This document shows positions 9,313-17,707 of a stretch of 64,000 bases of DNA, piece by piece. The DNA is from Dethiobacter sp. (GTDB lineage Bacteria; Bacillota; Dethiobacteria; Dethiobacterales; Dethiobacteraceae), in NCBI GenBank assembly GCA_020725465.1, contig DYEY01000059.1, forward strand, positions 1 through 64,000. The letters are read 5' to 3'. The translations under genes and the position numbers were made by a program. Numbering within the stretch: position 1 is the stretch's first letter; each line of letters opens with the position of its first letter. The notes below the pieces were generated by a model. It had not been told where the DNA came from. It did no database searches and saw nothing but the letters and a program-made list of their open reading frames with translations.

Positions 9313-9325
9313 CCGGCTTTTTTTT
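9300..9325 (+). terminator. Intrinsic terminator overlapping the sigF stop
   Basis: Stem GCTGGC (9300-9305) / GCCGGC (9312-9317), loop ACAATA, then eight T residues. The TAG stop of sigF (9310-9312) lies within the hairpin. Confidence 0.82.
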
Positions 9326-9385
9326 GTCGCATAGAGAGAAGGGGAGAAGGGAAAAATAGCGAAAAGAATTAAGGAGGTGACGCCT

Positions 9386-9592
9386 TTGACAGTTGCCAAA
9401 ATTATTGAACTGGTGGGCCAGTCCCGGGTAAGCTGGGAAGACGCGGTAAAAAGTGCCGTCTCCGATGCCTCCAAAACGGTGGATAATATCCGCGGGGTGG
9501 AAGTCTACAACCTGACGGCCAACATTGACAACGGAAAAATCACCGAGTACAAGGCCAATATCAAGCTGGCTTTCGGGGTTCACGACCGCTGA
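9386..9592 (+). CDS. Dodecin-family flavin-binding protein
   Basis: Dodecamer-forming flavin storage protein of 68 residues. The pattern KIIELVGQS, SWEDAVKSAV, ASKTV followed by GVEVYNL and the closing strand YKANIKLAFGV fits the dodecin beta-alpha-beta-beta fold. The TTG start at 9386 (MTVAKIIEL) is preferred because AAGGAGGT (9371-9378) lies 8 nt upstream; a GTG at 9377 is inside that ribosome site. It stands alone between two hairpins. A role in buffering free flavin would suit the flavoprotein-rich gene content, but that is inference. Confidence 0.85.
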   Translation: MTVAKIIELVGQSRVSWEDAVKSAVSDASKTVDNIRGVEVYNLTANIDNGKITEYKANIKLAFGVHDR

Positions 9593-9606
9593 ACGGACCA
9601 AAAAGG

Positions 9607-9633
9607 CAGCCCTCCTGCAAGCGCGGAGGGCTG
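9607..9633 (+). terminator. Strong hairpin after dodecin gene
   Basis: Stem CAGCCCTCC (9607-9615) / GGAGGGCTG (9625-9633), nine perfect pairs with a 9-nt loop. No T-tract follows (TGACTTCTG), so it may act as a weak terminator or an mRNA 3' stabiliser. Confidence 0.5.
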
Positions 9634-9670
9634 TGACTTCTGAAATGTATTGCGCCGGGAGGAACAGGCA

Positions 9671-11212
9671 TTGACAGGGAACCGCCGCCAGGGGCCGCCG
9701 GAAAAGGTAAGCCGCCATATCGAAGAAAACCTGGAATTCTTTGGGGAAAAGCTGGGTATAGGTACCAGCATTGACGTGCTGGTGAGAGAGATGACCATCG
9801 GCGGCACCAAATGCGCGCTCCTCTGCATAGACGGTTTTGCCAACGGCGAGCTGATTGCGCTGCTGTTGCAAAGCCTGGTGGAACTGGAGCGGGCTGACCT
9901 GGTGCCAAATCCGCCTGAAAAATTCATGCGGGAAAAAATCCCATACATGGAGATGGAGCGAAGCGACCGGCTCTCCGGGATAATGGACGAGCTTTTGGCC
10001 GGCCAGATGATCTTCTTCGTGGATGGCGCCGAAGAGGCCATAATTATCGATAGCAGGCAGTACCCGGTGCGCAGTCCCGAAGAGCCCGATACGGAACGGC
10101 TGACCCGCGGTTCCCGGGACGGCCTGGTGGAGACGATGATCTTCAACGTGGCGCTGATCCGCCGCCGGATCCGCGACCCGGGACTAAGGGTAGAAGGAAT
10201 GAAGCTGGGCCGCCGCTCCAAAACCGATGTTGCCATCCTGTACATCAATGACATAGTCAACCCACAGTTGCTTTTGAATGTGAAACAACGGCTGGAAAAC
10301 ATCGATATTGACGGCCTGCCCATGGCGGAAAAATCGGTGGAGGAGTTTATTGCCGAGGGTAGCTGGAACCTGTTTCCCCTGGTCCGTTACACCGAGCGGC
10401 CGGACGTGGCTGCCACCCACCTTTTTGAAGGGCATATCATCCTGCTGGTGGATACCTCCCCCGCCGCCATGATTGTGCCGGCCACCTTTTTCCACCACCT
10501 GCAGCACGCCGAGGAATACAGGCAGAATGTGTTCTCCGGCATCTACGTGCGCTGGATCCGCTTTATCGGTGTCGTCCTGTCGGTTTTCCTGGCGCCGCTT
10601 TACCTGCTGGTTTCCAACAATCCGGAGCTGCTGCCGGGATCACTGAAATTCATCGGGCCCAGGGAAGTGGGAGAGATCCCGCTCTTCCTGCAGTTTTTAA
10701 TCGTACATTTCGGCATCGACCTGGTGCGCATGGCCGGTATCCATACTCCCTCGCCGCTGGCCACGGCCATGGGCCTGATCGCCGCCCTGCTGATCGGCCA
10801 GATCGCCATCGACGTGGGGCTGCTTACGCCGGAAGTGCTGCTTTACGGCGGCCTGGTGGCAGTGGGCATGTTCGCCACACCAAGCTGGGAGCTGAGCCTG
10901 GCCAACCGCCTGGCGCACCTGCTGATGCTGGTTTTGACCGGGTTGTTTCAGATACAGGGCTTTATCGCCGGCCTGGTGATACTTTTTGCCCGGCTGGCCA
11001 CCAACAATTCGTTCGGAGTGCCTTACCTCTGGCCTCTGGTGCCGCTTAATTTCAGAGCTTTGCTCAGCATCATGTTCCGGGAACCGGTGCCGGTGCAGAA
11101 CGCGCGGCCCAGCGTCCTGAAACCCATCGACAGCGACCGTATCACCATGGAAGACGGCCGCCAGGCGGGCAACCGGCCGGGGCGCCGTGACCGGGAAAAA
11201 AGGAAAGAATGA
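9671..11212 (+). CDS. spoVAF: GerA-family spore protein SpoVAF-like
   Basis: Spore inner-membrane protein of 513 residues in the GerABKA/SpoVAF family. The N-terminal soluble domain (about 1-290) includes SRDGLVETMIFNVALIRRRI and the family segment RRSKTDVAILYINDIVN. Four to six helices follow from about residue 295, and the cytoplasmic tail is basic. The TTG at 9671 (MTGNRRQG) is chosen because GGGAGGAA (9657-9664) lies 6 nt upstream. In Bacillus spoVAF ends the spoVA operon behind sigF. Here it keeps that location, but spoVAA-E are absent from the locus. A germinant receptor A subunit is the alternative call; no GerB or GerC partner is adjacent. Confidence 0.85.
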   Translation: MTGNRRQGPPEKVSRHIEENLEFFGEKLGIGTSIDVLVREMTIGGTKCALLCIDGFANGELIALLLQSLVELERADLVPNPPEKFMREKIPYMEMERSDRLSGIMDELLAGQMIFFVDGAEEAIIIDSRQYPVRSPEEPDTERLTRGSRDGLVETMIFNVALIRRRIRDPGLRVEGMKLGRRSKTDVAILYINDIVNPQLLLNVKQRLENIDIDGLPMAEKSVEEFIAEGSWNLFPLVRYTERPDVAATHLFEGHIILLVDTSPAAMIVPATFFHHLQHAEEYRQNVFSGIYVRWIRFIGVVLSVFLAPLYLLVSNNPELLPGSLKFIGPREVGEIPLFLQFLIVHFGIDLVRMAGIHTPSPLATAMGLIAALLIGQIAIDVGLLTPEVLLYGGLVAVGMFATPSWELSLANRLAHLLMLVLTGLFQIQGFIAGLVILFARLATNNSFGVPYLWPLVPLNFRALLSIMFREPVPVQNARPSVLKPIDSDRITMEDGRQAGNRPGRRDREKRKE

Positions 11213-11236
11213 AAACTCCGGCAAAGGAGGCCGCTG

Positions 11237-12199
11237 ATGCCCTTAAAAATAGGTATTCCTCGCGCTTTGCTTTATTATCATTATTACCCGGCCTGGAAAA
11301 CCTTTTTTGAAACCCTGGGCGCCGAAGTGGTGCTTTCGGCCCAAACTACCAAGTCCATTCTGGATACGGGAGTCCGCCTTGCCGTGGACGAGGCCTGCCT
11401 GCCGGTGAAGCTGTACCTGGGCCACCTTGCCGATTTAAGGGACAAAGGGGTGGACTTCGTTTTTGTGCCGCGTATGGTTTCGGTGGAGAAAAAACGGTAC
11501 CTGTGCCCCAAGTTCCTGGGGCTGCCGGAAATGGCCCGCTTTGGGGTGGGGGACCTGCCCGGGCTGCTAGACACCGAAATCAATGTCCACCAGAAATACA
11601 GAGAAACCAGGAGCAATATCCACGCCCTGGGCAGGCGATTTACCCGGGCGCCGTGGCGGGTTAGCCATGCCCTGCGGGAGGCCAAAAAAGCCCAGGCAGC
11701 TTATGAAACGGCCTTGCGGAGCGGGCGGACGCCGCGGGACGTGCTGGACGGACAGGCCGGACAAAGTAAAGATCCCAAAATCAGGGTGGCCCTCCTCGGC
11801 CATTCCTACAACCTGAACGACCCTTTTATCAGCATGAACCTCATTGAACGCCTGCGGGAACAGGGAGCGCAGGTAATTACCAGCGAGATGCTGCGGCCGC
11901 AGGATATCTGCCGCGGTGCCGCCTGCCTGCAAAAAGATATCTTCTGGACTTTGGGCAAGGACCTGATGGGCGCCGCTTTCCACCTGCTGGATAACGGAGG
12001 GATAGACGGGTTGGTGCTGGTGGCTTCCTTCGGCTGCGGTCCCGATTCATTGCTCTGCGAGCTGGTGGAGAGGGCCTACAGGCGTGACCGGCGGGTGCCG
12101 GTATTGTTTCTTACGCTGGACGAGCATACCGGTGAGGCCGGCATTGTCACCAGGGTAGAAGCCTTCTGCGATATGCTGCTGTGGAGGCGGGCGATATGA
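11237..12199 (+). CDS. Acyl-CoA dehydratase activase-related protein (DUF2229-like)
   Basis: Protein of 320 residues related to the DUF2229 region found C-terminal to the ASKHA ATPase in large 2-hydroxyacyl-CoA dehydratase activases. It opens with KIGIPRALLYYHYYP, has DEACLPVKLYLGH, KRYLCPK, CRGAACLQK and FGCGPDSLLCEL, and ends EHTGEAGIVTRVEAF. Several cysteines sit in conserved contexts and may bind an Fe-S cluster. No ASKHA ATPase (DxGxT) is present, so it is not an activase by itself. It overlaps the next, related gene by 4 nt, and the two are probably co-translated partners. The substrate is unknown. Confidence 0.75.
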   Translation: MPLKIGIPRALLYYHYYPAWKTFFETLGAEVVLSAQTTKSILDTGVRLAVDEACLPVKLYLGHLADLRDKGVDFVFVPRMVSVEKKRYLCPKFLGLPEMARFGVGDLPGLLDTEINVHQKYRETRSNIHALGRRFTRAPWRVSHALREAKKAQAAYETALRSGRTPRDVLDGQAGQSKDPKIRVALLGHSYNLNDPFISMNLIERLREQGAQVITSEMLRPQDICRGAACLQKDIFWTLGKDLMGAAFHLLDNGGIDGLVLVASFGCGPDSLLCELVERAYRRDRRVPVLFLTLDEHTGEAGIVTRVEAFCDMLLWRRAI

Positions 12200-13302
12200 A
12201 AGTTACCTACCCGCACATGGGTTCCCTGTCCCTGGCCATGCATGGCCTGTTGTCAGGGCTTGCGCTGGAGGTCATACCGCCGCCGCCCATCACCAGGAAA
12301 ACCATCGACCTTGGCGTGCTGCATTCGCCGGAATTTGCCTGCTTTCCCCTTAAAGTCAACATGGGCAATTTTATCGAAGCTCTCTCCGCCGGCGCCGATA
12401 CCATCGTCATGGCAGGAGGAACCGGCCCCTGCCGTTTTGGCTACTATGCCGAGGTGCAGAGGGAAATCCTGAAGGACCTGGGTTTTGACTTCCAGATGAT
12501 TGTGCTGGAACCTCCCCAGGGACAGGCCGACCTGCTGCTTGAGCGCTTAAAGCCGCTCTGTGCCAGGGTTTCGCGGCGAAAACTGGCTTCACTCCTGTTT
12601 TTGACCTGGCGCCGGATTAAAGCCATGGACCGGCTGCACGCCCGCCTGCTCCAGGTCAGGGCGCATGAAGCAGAACAAGGCTCTGCGACCCGTGCTTATG
12701 AACAGGTCCTTGCCAGGCTGGCGGAGGCGCGCTCCGTCCGGGAGCTGGAACTGGCGCTGCGGGAGGGGCTGGCGGCACTGGAGGCAGTGCCGGCCAGGCC
12801 GCCGGGTGAGACCCTGAAAATCGGGCTGGTCGGCGAAATCTATATGCTGCTGGAACCTTATGCCAACCTGCAGGTGGAAAAGGTGCTGGGCGAGATGGGG
12901 GTGACGGTGGAACGTTCCATTTATATTTCCGCGTGGATAATGGAACACCTGGTGCTCAGTTCCCTGCGCTTAAAAGGGAGCCGCCAGGTAAAAAAGGCGG
13001 CGGCGCCGTACCTGAATCATTTTGTGGGCGGCCACGGTTGGGAATCGGTGGGAGAGACGGTGCTTTATGCCCGCCGTGGTTTTGACGGAGTTATTCACAT
13101 TCTGCCCTTTACCTGCACCCCGGAAATTGTGGCCCAGAGCATTCTGCCGGTGGTAAGCGCCGCTACGGGCATCCCTGTTATCTCGTTTTCCCTGGACGAG
13201 CAGTCGGGGGAAGCCGGCTTCATAACCCGCCTGGAGGCTTTTGTGGACCTGCTCCGCCAGCGCAGGTCAGGACGGAAGATATATGCTTCAGGGCAGCGCT
13301 GA
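12196..13302 (+). CDS. Second DUF2229-like dehydratase-activase-related protein
   Basis: Partner of the preceding gene, 368 residues. It shares the architecture and end motif (EQSGEAGFITRLEAFVDLL) and has its own cysteine sites HSPEFACFPLKVNMGNF, GGTGPCRFGYY and PFTCTPEIVAQS. These resemble the Fe-S binding face of 2-hydroxyglutaryl-CoA dehydratase subunits (HgdB-like). ATG 12196 overlaps the upstream stop (ATGA). Neither protein has an ATPase or acyl-CoA partner nearby. The pair is seen as a conserved unit of unknown function in anaerobic Firmicutes; that statement is family recollection, not tested here. Confidence 0.72.
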   Translation: MKVTYPHMGSLSLAMHGLLSGLALEVIPPPPITRKTIDLGVLHSPEFACFPLKVNMGNFIEALSAGADTIVMAGGTGPCRFGYYAEVQREILKDLGFDFQMIVLEPPQGQADLLLERLKPLCARVSRRKLASLLFLTWRRIKAMDRLHARLLQVRAHEAEQGSATRAYEQVLARLAEARSVRELELALREGLAALEAVPARPPGETLKIGLVGEIYMLLEPYANLQVEKVLGEMGVTVERSIYISAWIMEHLVLSSLRLKGSRQVKKAAAPYLNHFVGGHGWESVGETVLYARRGFDGVIHILPFTCTPEIVAQSILPVVSAATGIPVISFSLDEQSGEAGFITRLEAFVDLLRQRRSGRKIYASGQR

Positions 13303-13304
13303 GC

Positions 13305-13333
13305 TGTCTTTTTCTTTTGGGCAAAAAAAGACA
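13305..13333 (+). terminator. AT-rich hairpin after the DUF2229 pair
   Basis: TGTCTTTTT (13305-13313) and AAAAAGACA (13325-13333) form a 9-bp stem that could stop transcription in either direction. It lies just before a promoter for the next gene. Confidence 0.4.
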
Positions 13334-13340
13334 TCTCTGA

Positions 13341-13370
13341 TTCACTTGCCACGGTGAATTATGGTATAAT
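13341..13370 (+). promoter_or_regulatory. Extended -10 sigma-A promoter
   Basis: TGGTATAAT (13362-13370) is a perfect extended -10. The -35 is weak (TTCACT at 13341-13346, spacing 18). It would drive the DHH-CBS-nucleotidyltransferase gene and the housekeeping genes after it. Confidence 0.6.
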
Positions 13371-13401
13371 GGGGAAGGATTTTTTAAGAGGGGGCGGGAA
13401 A

Positions 13402-16035
13402 ATGCAGGTGGTGACCACCCACCAGGGAACGGATTTTGACGCGCTGGCTTCCATGGTGGCCGCCGGCAAGCTGTACCCCCAGGCCAGGCTATTTTTTCCC
13501 GGTACCATGAATGGAAACGTCCGGGACTTCGTGGCCCTGTACCGGGACGCGCTGAATGTGAAAGACTGGCGGACCGGTGAGCTGTCCGCCGCGGAACTGC
13601 TGGTGATTACCGACACCAGGCAAAAAAGCCGGCTGGGCAGCCCGGCCAGGGTACTGGACCAGGTAAAGGAAGTCCATATCTTTGACCACCACGAAGAAAC
13701 CGGCGAAGACATCAGGGCGGACAAGCTTTTCTTCGCCCCGGTGGGCGCTGTTACCACGCTGCTGGTGGAAATGATAACAGAACGAGAATTGCCCCTTTCT
13801 CCCTTTGAGGCTACCCTGTTTGCCCTGGGGATTTACGAAGATACCGGCTGCCTGACCTATGCCTCCACCACGGCCCGCGATGTGGCGGCACTGCACTGCC
13901 TGTGGCAGGCCGGCGTCAATTTGCGAGTAGTAAACAAGTTTTTAAACCGGCCTCTCTCCGAGGAACAGCGCGCCATCCTGGAGGACCTGATTACTTCGGC
14001 CGAGTACCACGAGCTGCGCGGCGCCAGGGTAGCGGTAACCATGGCGGACAGCGCCAATTACGTAAACGGGTTGTCCCTGCTTACCCACCGCCTGGTGGAT
14101 ATTGAAGACGTGGACGCGGTGTTCACGGTGGTGGCCATGGAAGACCGTGTTTACGTGGTGGGCCGCAGCCGTCTTGAGAACATCGACCTGAGGGCGGTGC
14201 TGGCCGATTTGGGCGGCAAAGGCCACCCGCGGGCCGCTTCGGCCACCGTGAGGAACATGTCTCTGCAACAGGTGAGAGAGAAGCTGGTGTCGGCACTCTA
14301 CAGGGAGATAGCGCCCATTCCCACTGCCCGGGAGATCATGTCCTCGCCGGTACGGACGGTTGACTCATCCACCACGGTGGACACCGCCAGGGAGTTGATG
14401 ATGCGCTACGGTCACAGCGGGTTCCCGGTGCTGGAAGACGGCCGGCTGGTGGGGGTCATCTCCCGGCGCGACCTGGAAAAAGCTTCTCACCACGGCCTGG
14501 GCCACGCCCCGGTGCGCGGGTATATGAGCAGGAAGCCTCTCACCATCCACCCGGACCTGCCGGTCAGGAACATCCTGCAGCTGATGGCGGAACACAACGT
14601 GGGCCGGCTGCCGGTGGTGGACGGTACGGCAATTGTGGGCATCGTCACCCGCACCGATGTGCTGCGCAACCTTGAGGGCGGCGAGCGGATCGCCTGCAGC
14701 GAAAACGGCTACCGGCCCAGGGCCGGTGACGACCTGACGCCGCTTATCAACACCGCCCTGCCCAAAAAGCTGCAGAGCCTGCTGCTCCTGGTGGGGCAGG
14801 CGGCAGACCGGGAGCAGGTACGCGTCTACGCCGTGGGCGGCTTTATCAGGGACCTGCTCCTTGGCAAACCCAGCCAGGACCTGGACCTGGTGGTGGAGCC
14901 CCTGGCCATCCCGTTTGCCGTCAGGCTGAGAAGCCTGCTGGGTGGGCAGCTGGTGACCCACGAGCAGTTCGGGACAGCCAGCATCACCCTGCCTGACGGC
15001 TCCCGGGTGGACCTGGTCACTTCGCGCCAGGAGTTTTACGCCCACCCGGCGGCCCTGCCCGAGGTGGAACAGGCCAGCCTGAAAAGCGACCTCTTCCGCC
15101 GTGACTTCACCATAAACACCCTGGCCATGTGCCTGAATTCCCCACGGTTCGGCCACCTGCTGGACTTTTTCCACGGGCTGCAGGACCTGGAGAAAGGGCT
15201 GATCCGGGTTTTGTACAACCTGAGCTTCGTGGAAGACCCCCTGCGCCTGCTGCGGGCGGTCCGCTTCGAACAGCGCTTCGGGTTTACCATCGAGGAAACC
15301 ACCTTTTCCCTCCTGGAAAACGCTGTGCAGACCCGGGTCCTGGACAGGGTGAGCAGGGAGAGGATTTACGAAGAGTTGCAGCTGGCGCTCCACGAGGAGA
15401 AGGCACCGGAAATAATCGCCCGCTATTTTGGGTTGGGGCTGGCTGCGGTAATATTCCCCGGGGTGGCGTTTGGGCCGAAACAGGCGGCCCGCCTGTATGC
15501 CGCCCGCGAGGCCATGGCTGCCGCCCGCCGCAACTGGGCTGGCGTAGCCATAAGGCCGGAAGTCCTTTACCTGGCGGCGGTGCTCTCTGACCTGCCCTAC
15601 CAGGAGGCGCGCCACGCCTGCCGCCGGCTGCGGCTGCACCGGGAGCAAAACGACGCTGTGCTGGCGGCGCTGGCCGCGCTGCCGGAGGCGGGGCGGCTTC
15701 TGATGTCGGAGCCGGAACCGGCGCCAAGCGCCGTTTACCGCACCCTCCACGACCGGCCGGTGGAGACGCTGCTTTTGCTGCAGGCCGCCTGCGGCCACAG
15801 CCGGGTCTGGAAGAATACAACCCTTTACTTTGAAAAACTGCGCCACATCCAGCCGTCAATCTCCGGGCACGACCTGATTGAGCTTGGCATCAGGCCCGGG
15901 CCGTGCTTCCAGGATGTTTTGCATGCGGTGCACGACGCGCTGCTGGACGGGAGGGTCAAAAACAGGGAGGAGGAGCTGGCGCTGGCGGCGGAAATGCTGC
16001 AGCGTGCTCCCGCTGCCCGAAAGGAGACATGGTAA
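13402..16035 (+). CDS. DHH-CBS-tRNA nucleotidyltransferase fusion protein
   Basis: Multidomain protein of 877 residues. An N-terminal DHH/DHHA1 phosphoesterase (about 1-310) shows TTHQGTDFDALASM, FDHHEETGED and GGKGHPRAAS. Two CBS domains follow (about 315-435; SSPVRTVDSSTTVDTAREL and RKPLTIHPDLPVRNILQLM). Then comes a class II CCA/poly(A) polymerase domain with AVGGFIRDLLLG and DLDLVV (metal ligands), RRDFTINTLA, and the RNA-binding half. It probably adds CCA or only A to tRNA 3' ends. The DHH part could be an oligonucleotide phosphatase and the CBS pair an adenylate sensor. This fusion is known in several deep-branching bacteria. Start ATG 13402 has GAGGGGGCGGG upstream; the frame continues to 13354 without a better site. 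Confidence 0.9.
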   Translation: MQVVTTHQGTDFDALASMVAAGKLYPQARLFFPGTMNGNVRDFVALYRDALNVKDWRTGELSAAELLVITDTRQKSRLGSPARVLDQVKEVHIFDHHEETGEDIRADKLFFAPVGAVTTLLVEMITERELPLSPFEATLFALGIYEDTGCLTYASTTARDVAALHCLWQAGVNLRVVNKFLNRPLSEEQRAILEDLITSAEYHELRGARVAVTMADSANYVNGLSLLTHRLVDIEDVDAVFTVVAMEDRVYVVGRSRLENIDLRAVLADLGGKGHPRAASATVRNMSLQQVREKLVSALYREIAPIPTAREIMSSPVRTVDSSTTVDTARELMMRYGHSGFPVLEDGRLVGVISRRDLEKASHHGLGHAPVRGYMSRKPLTIHPDLPVRNILQLMAEHNVGRLPVVDGTAIVGIVTRTDVLRNLEGGERIACSENGYRPRAGDDLTPLINTALPKKLQSLLLLVGQAADREQVRVYAVGGFIRDLLLGKPSQDLDLVVEPLAIPFAVRLRSLLGGQLVTHEQFGTASITLPDGSRVDLVTSRQEFYAHPAALPEVEQASLKSDLFRRDFTINTLAMCLNSPRFGHLLDFFHGLQDLEKGLIRVLYNLSFVEDPLRLLRAVRFEQRFGFTIEETTFSLLENAVQTRVLDRVSRERIYEELQLALHEEKAPEIIARYFGLGLAAVIFPGVAFGPKQAARLYAAREAMAAARRNWAGVAIRPEVLYLAAVLSDLPYQEARHACRRLRLHREQNDAVLAALAALPEAGRLLMSEPEPAPSAVYRTLHDRPVETLLLLQAACGHSRVWKNTTLYFEKLRHIQPSISGHDLIELGIRPGPCFQDVLHAVHDALLDGRVKNREEELALAAEMLQRAPAARKETW

Positions 16036-16656
16036 TTGCTTCCCAACAACATGCTGTACCGCATACCCGCGCTGCTGATAGCGCTGACCTTTCACGAGCT
16101 GGCCCACGGCTGGGTGGCTTACCGTCTTGGCGATCCCACCGCCAAAAATCACGGCCGTCTCACGCTGAACCCCCTGGCCCACCTGGACCCGCTTGGCACC
16201 CTGGCCATGCTCCTGGTGGGTTTTGGCTGGGCCAGGCCGGTACCGGTCAATCCCTTTTACCTGAAAGGAGACCGGTACCGGGGCATGTTCCTGGTGGGCC
16301 TGGCCGGCCCCCTGACCAATTTCCTGCTGGCTTTTGCCTTTCTGTATATATTGGCGGCCTTCCCTTCCCTGCTGGCGGTAAGGCACCTGCCCCAGATTCT
16401 GTACACTACTTTTGTGATTAATATTTACCTGGGCGTTTTCAACCTGCTGCCCATCCCCCCTCTGGACGGTTCCCGGGTGCTGTTCTATTTCCTCACTCCC
16501 CGGGCCAGGTACGCCTACAGCCGGTGGGAACAGTACGGGCCCCTGGTGCTGATGCTCCTGATTTTCCTGCCTTTTGGTTTTTTGCAGGGCATCCTGATAC
16601 CGCTGGCCAATGTGGTTGCCGGATTCATCACCACCCTGGTCAGCCTGCTGACCTGA
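16036..16656 (+). CDS. Site-2 protease-like M50 family metalloprotease
   Basis: Integral membrane protein of 206 residues with the zinc motif HELAH near residue 20 and the third-ligand motif [11 protein letters not shown] near residue 142, typical of group III site-2 proteases. Five to six hydrophobic segments are visible. Translation starts at TTG 16036 with AAGGAGA at 16021-16027; ATG 16051 is possible. It begins directly after the stop of the nucleotidyltransferase gene. The substrate is unknown. In Firmicutes this gene commonly sits upstream of trpS and scpAB, as here. Confidence 0.88.
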   Translation: MLPNNMLYRIPALLIALTFHELAHGWVAYRLGDPTAKNHGRLTLNPLAHLDPLGTLAMLLVGFGWARPVPVNPFYLKGDRYRGMFLVGLAGPLTNFLLAFAFLYILAAFPSLLAVRHLPQILYTTFVINIYLGVFNLLPIPPLDGSRVLFYFLTPRARYAYSRWEQYGPLVLMLLIFLPFGFLQGILIPLANVVAGFITTLVSLLT

Positions 16657-16680
16657 TTTTAGAAAAAAGAGGTGTCGTAA

Positions 16681-17670
16681 ATGGAGCGGAAAGTTGTCTT
16701 CAGTGGTATGCGCCCCACAGGCAGGCTGCAGCTTGGCAACCTGCTGGGAGCGCTGGACAACTGGGTTAAACTGCAGGATGAATACCGCTGCTACTTCTGC
16801 GTGGTGGACTGGCACGCCCTGACCACGGCTTACGATGATACCCGCAGCCTGCCTGAGAATATTTTTGAGATGGTGACCGACTGGCTTTCTGCCGGCCTGA
16901 ACCCGGAGCGCAACGTGATTTTCCGGCAATCGGACGTGAAGGCGCATGCCGAGCTGCACCTGCTTTTTTCCATGTTCACCCCCATTTCCTGGCTGGAGCG
17001 CTGTCCCACCTACAAGGACCAGATAGAGCAGCTGCGGGAAAAAAACCTGGCGACCTACGGGTTCCTGGGCTACCCGCTGCTGCAGGCCGCCGACATCCTG
17101 GCTTACCGGGCCACGGCGGTGCCGGTGGGGGAGGACCAGGTGCCCCATATTGAGATGACCCGGGAAGTGGCCCGGCGCTTTAACCACCTGTACCGGCAGC
17201 CGGTGTTTCCCGAGCCGGCTACCATCCTGAACCGGGTTAAGCTGCTGCCCGGCATCGACGGCCGCAAAATGAGCAAATCCTACGGCAACGTGATTGAAAT
17301 GTCGGAATCGCCGGAGGTTATCAGGCGTAAAGTTAACATGATGATAACCGACCCCGGCCGCATCAGAAAGAACGACCCCGGTAACCCGGACGTATGCACC
17401 GTGTTTTCCTTCCACGGCGTATTCGGCGCCGGAGGGGTGGAGGAGCTGGCGGAGGTTTGCCGCCGCGGCCAGATCGGTTGCGTGGAATGCAAGAAACGGT
17501 TGGCAGAAGACCTGATAGCCTGCCTGGAGCCGGTATATGCGCGCCGGCAGCAGCTGGTGGGCAAAAAGGATTATATCCGGGAGATACTGGCGGAGGGCGC
17601 CCGGAGGGCGGAGAGGGATTCCGCCGAAACCATGGAGATGGTGCGCGGCGCAATGAACCTGATTATCTGA
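16681..17670 (+). CDS. trpS: Tryptophanyl-tRNA synthetase
   Basis: Class I aminoacyl-tRNA synthetase of 329 residues that charges tRNA-Trp. The signature MRPTGRLQLGNLLGAL replaces HIGH, and the KMSKS loop appears in DGRKMSKSYGN near residue 197. Length and motifs are canonical. Only 24 nt separate it from the protease gene, leaving no room for a T-box leader, so it is probably expressed from the upstream promoter. Confidence 0.96.
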   Translation: MERKVVFSGMRPTGRLQLGNLLGALDNWVKLQDEYRCYFCVVDWHALTTAYDDTRSLPENIFEMVTDWLSAGLNPERNVIFRQSDVKAHAELHLLFSMFTPISWLERCPTYKDQIEQLREKNLATYGFLGYPLLQAADILAYRATAVPVGEDQVPHIEMTREVARRFNHLYRQPVFPEPATILNRVKLLPGIDGRKMSKSYGNVIEMSESPEVIRRKVNMMITDPGRIRKNDPGNPDVCTVFSFHGVFGAGGVEELAEVCRRGQIGCVECKKRLAEDLIACLEPVYARRQQLVGKKDYIREILAEGARRAERDSAETMEMVRGAMNLII

Positions 17671-17707
17671 AGCCGGGAGCAGTACGCCAGAGGAAAGGGG
17701 GAAACCG

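Noticed and set aside
14365-15846. 493-codon minus-strand open frame opposite the nucleotidyltransferase fusion
   Set aside because: Shadow frame of a firmly identified gene.
16657-16680. T-box leader for trpS
   Set aside because: Only 24 nt separate the protease gene from trpS and no T-box consensus is present.
15856-17415. 519-codon minus-strand open frame opposite the protease and trpS genes
   Set aside because: Low-complexity His/Gln/Gly-rich composition typical of the antisense of high-GC genes; the plus strand carries unmistakable trpS and M50 motifs.
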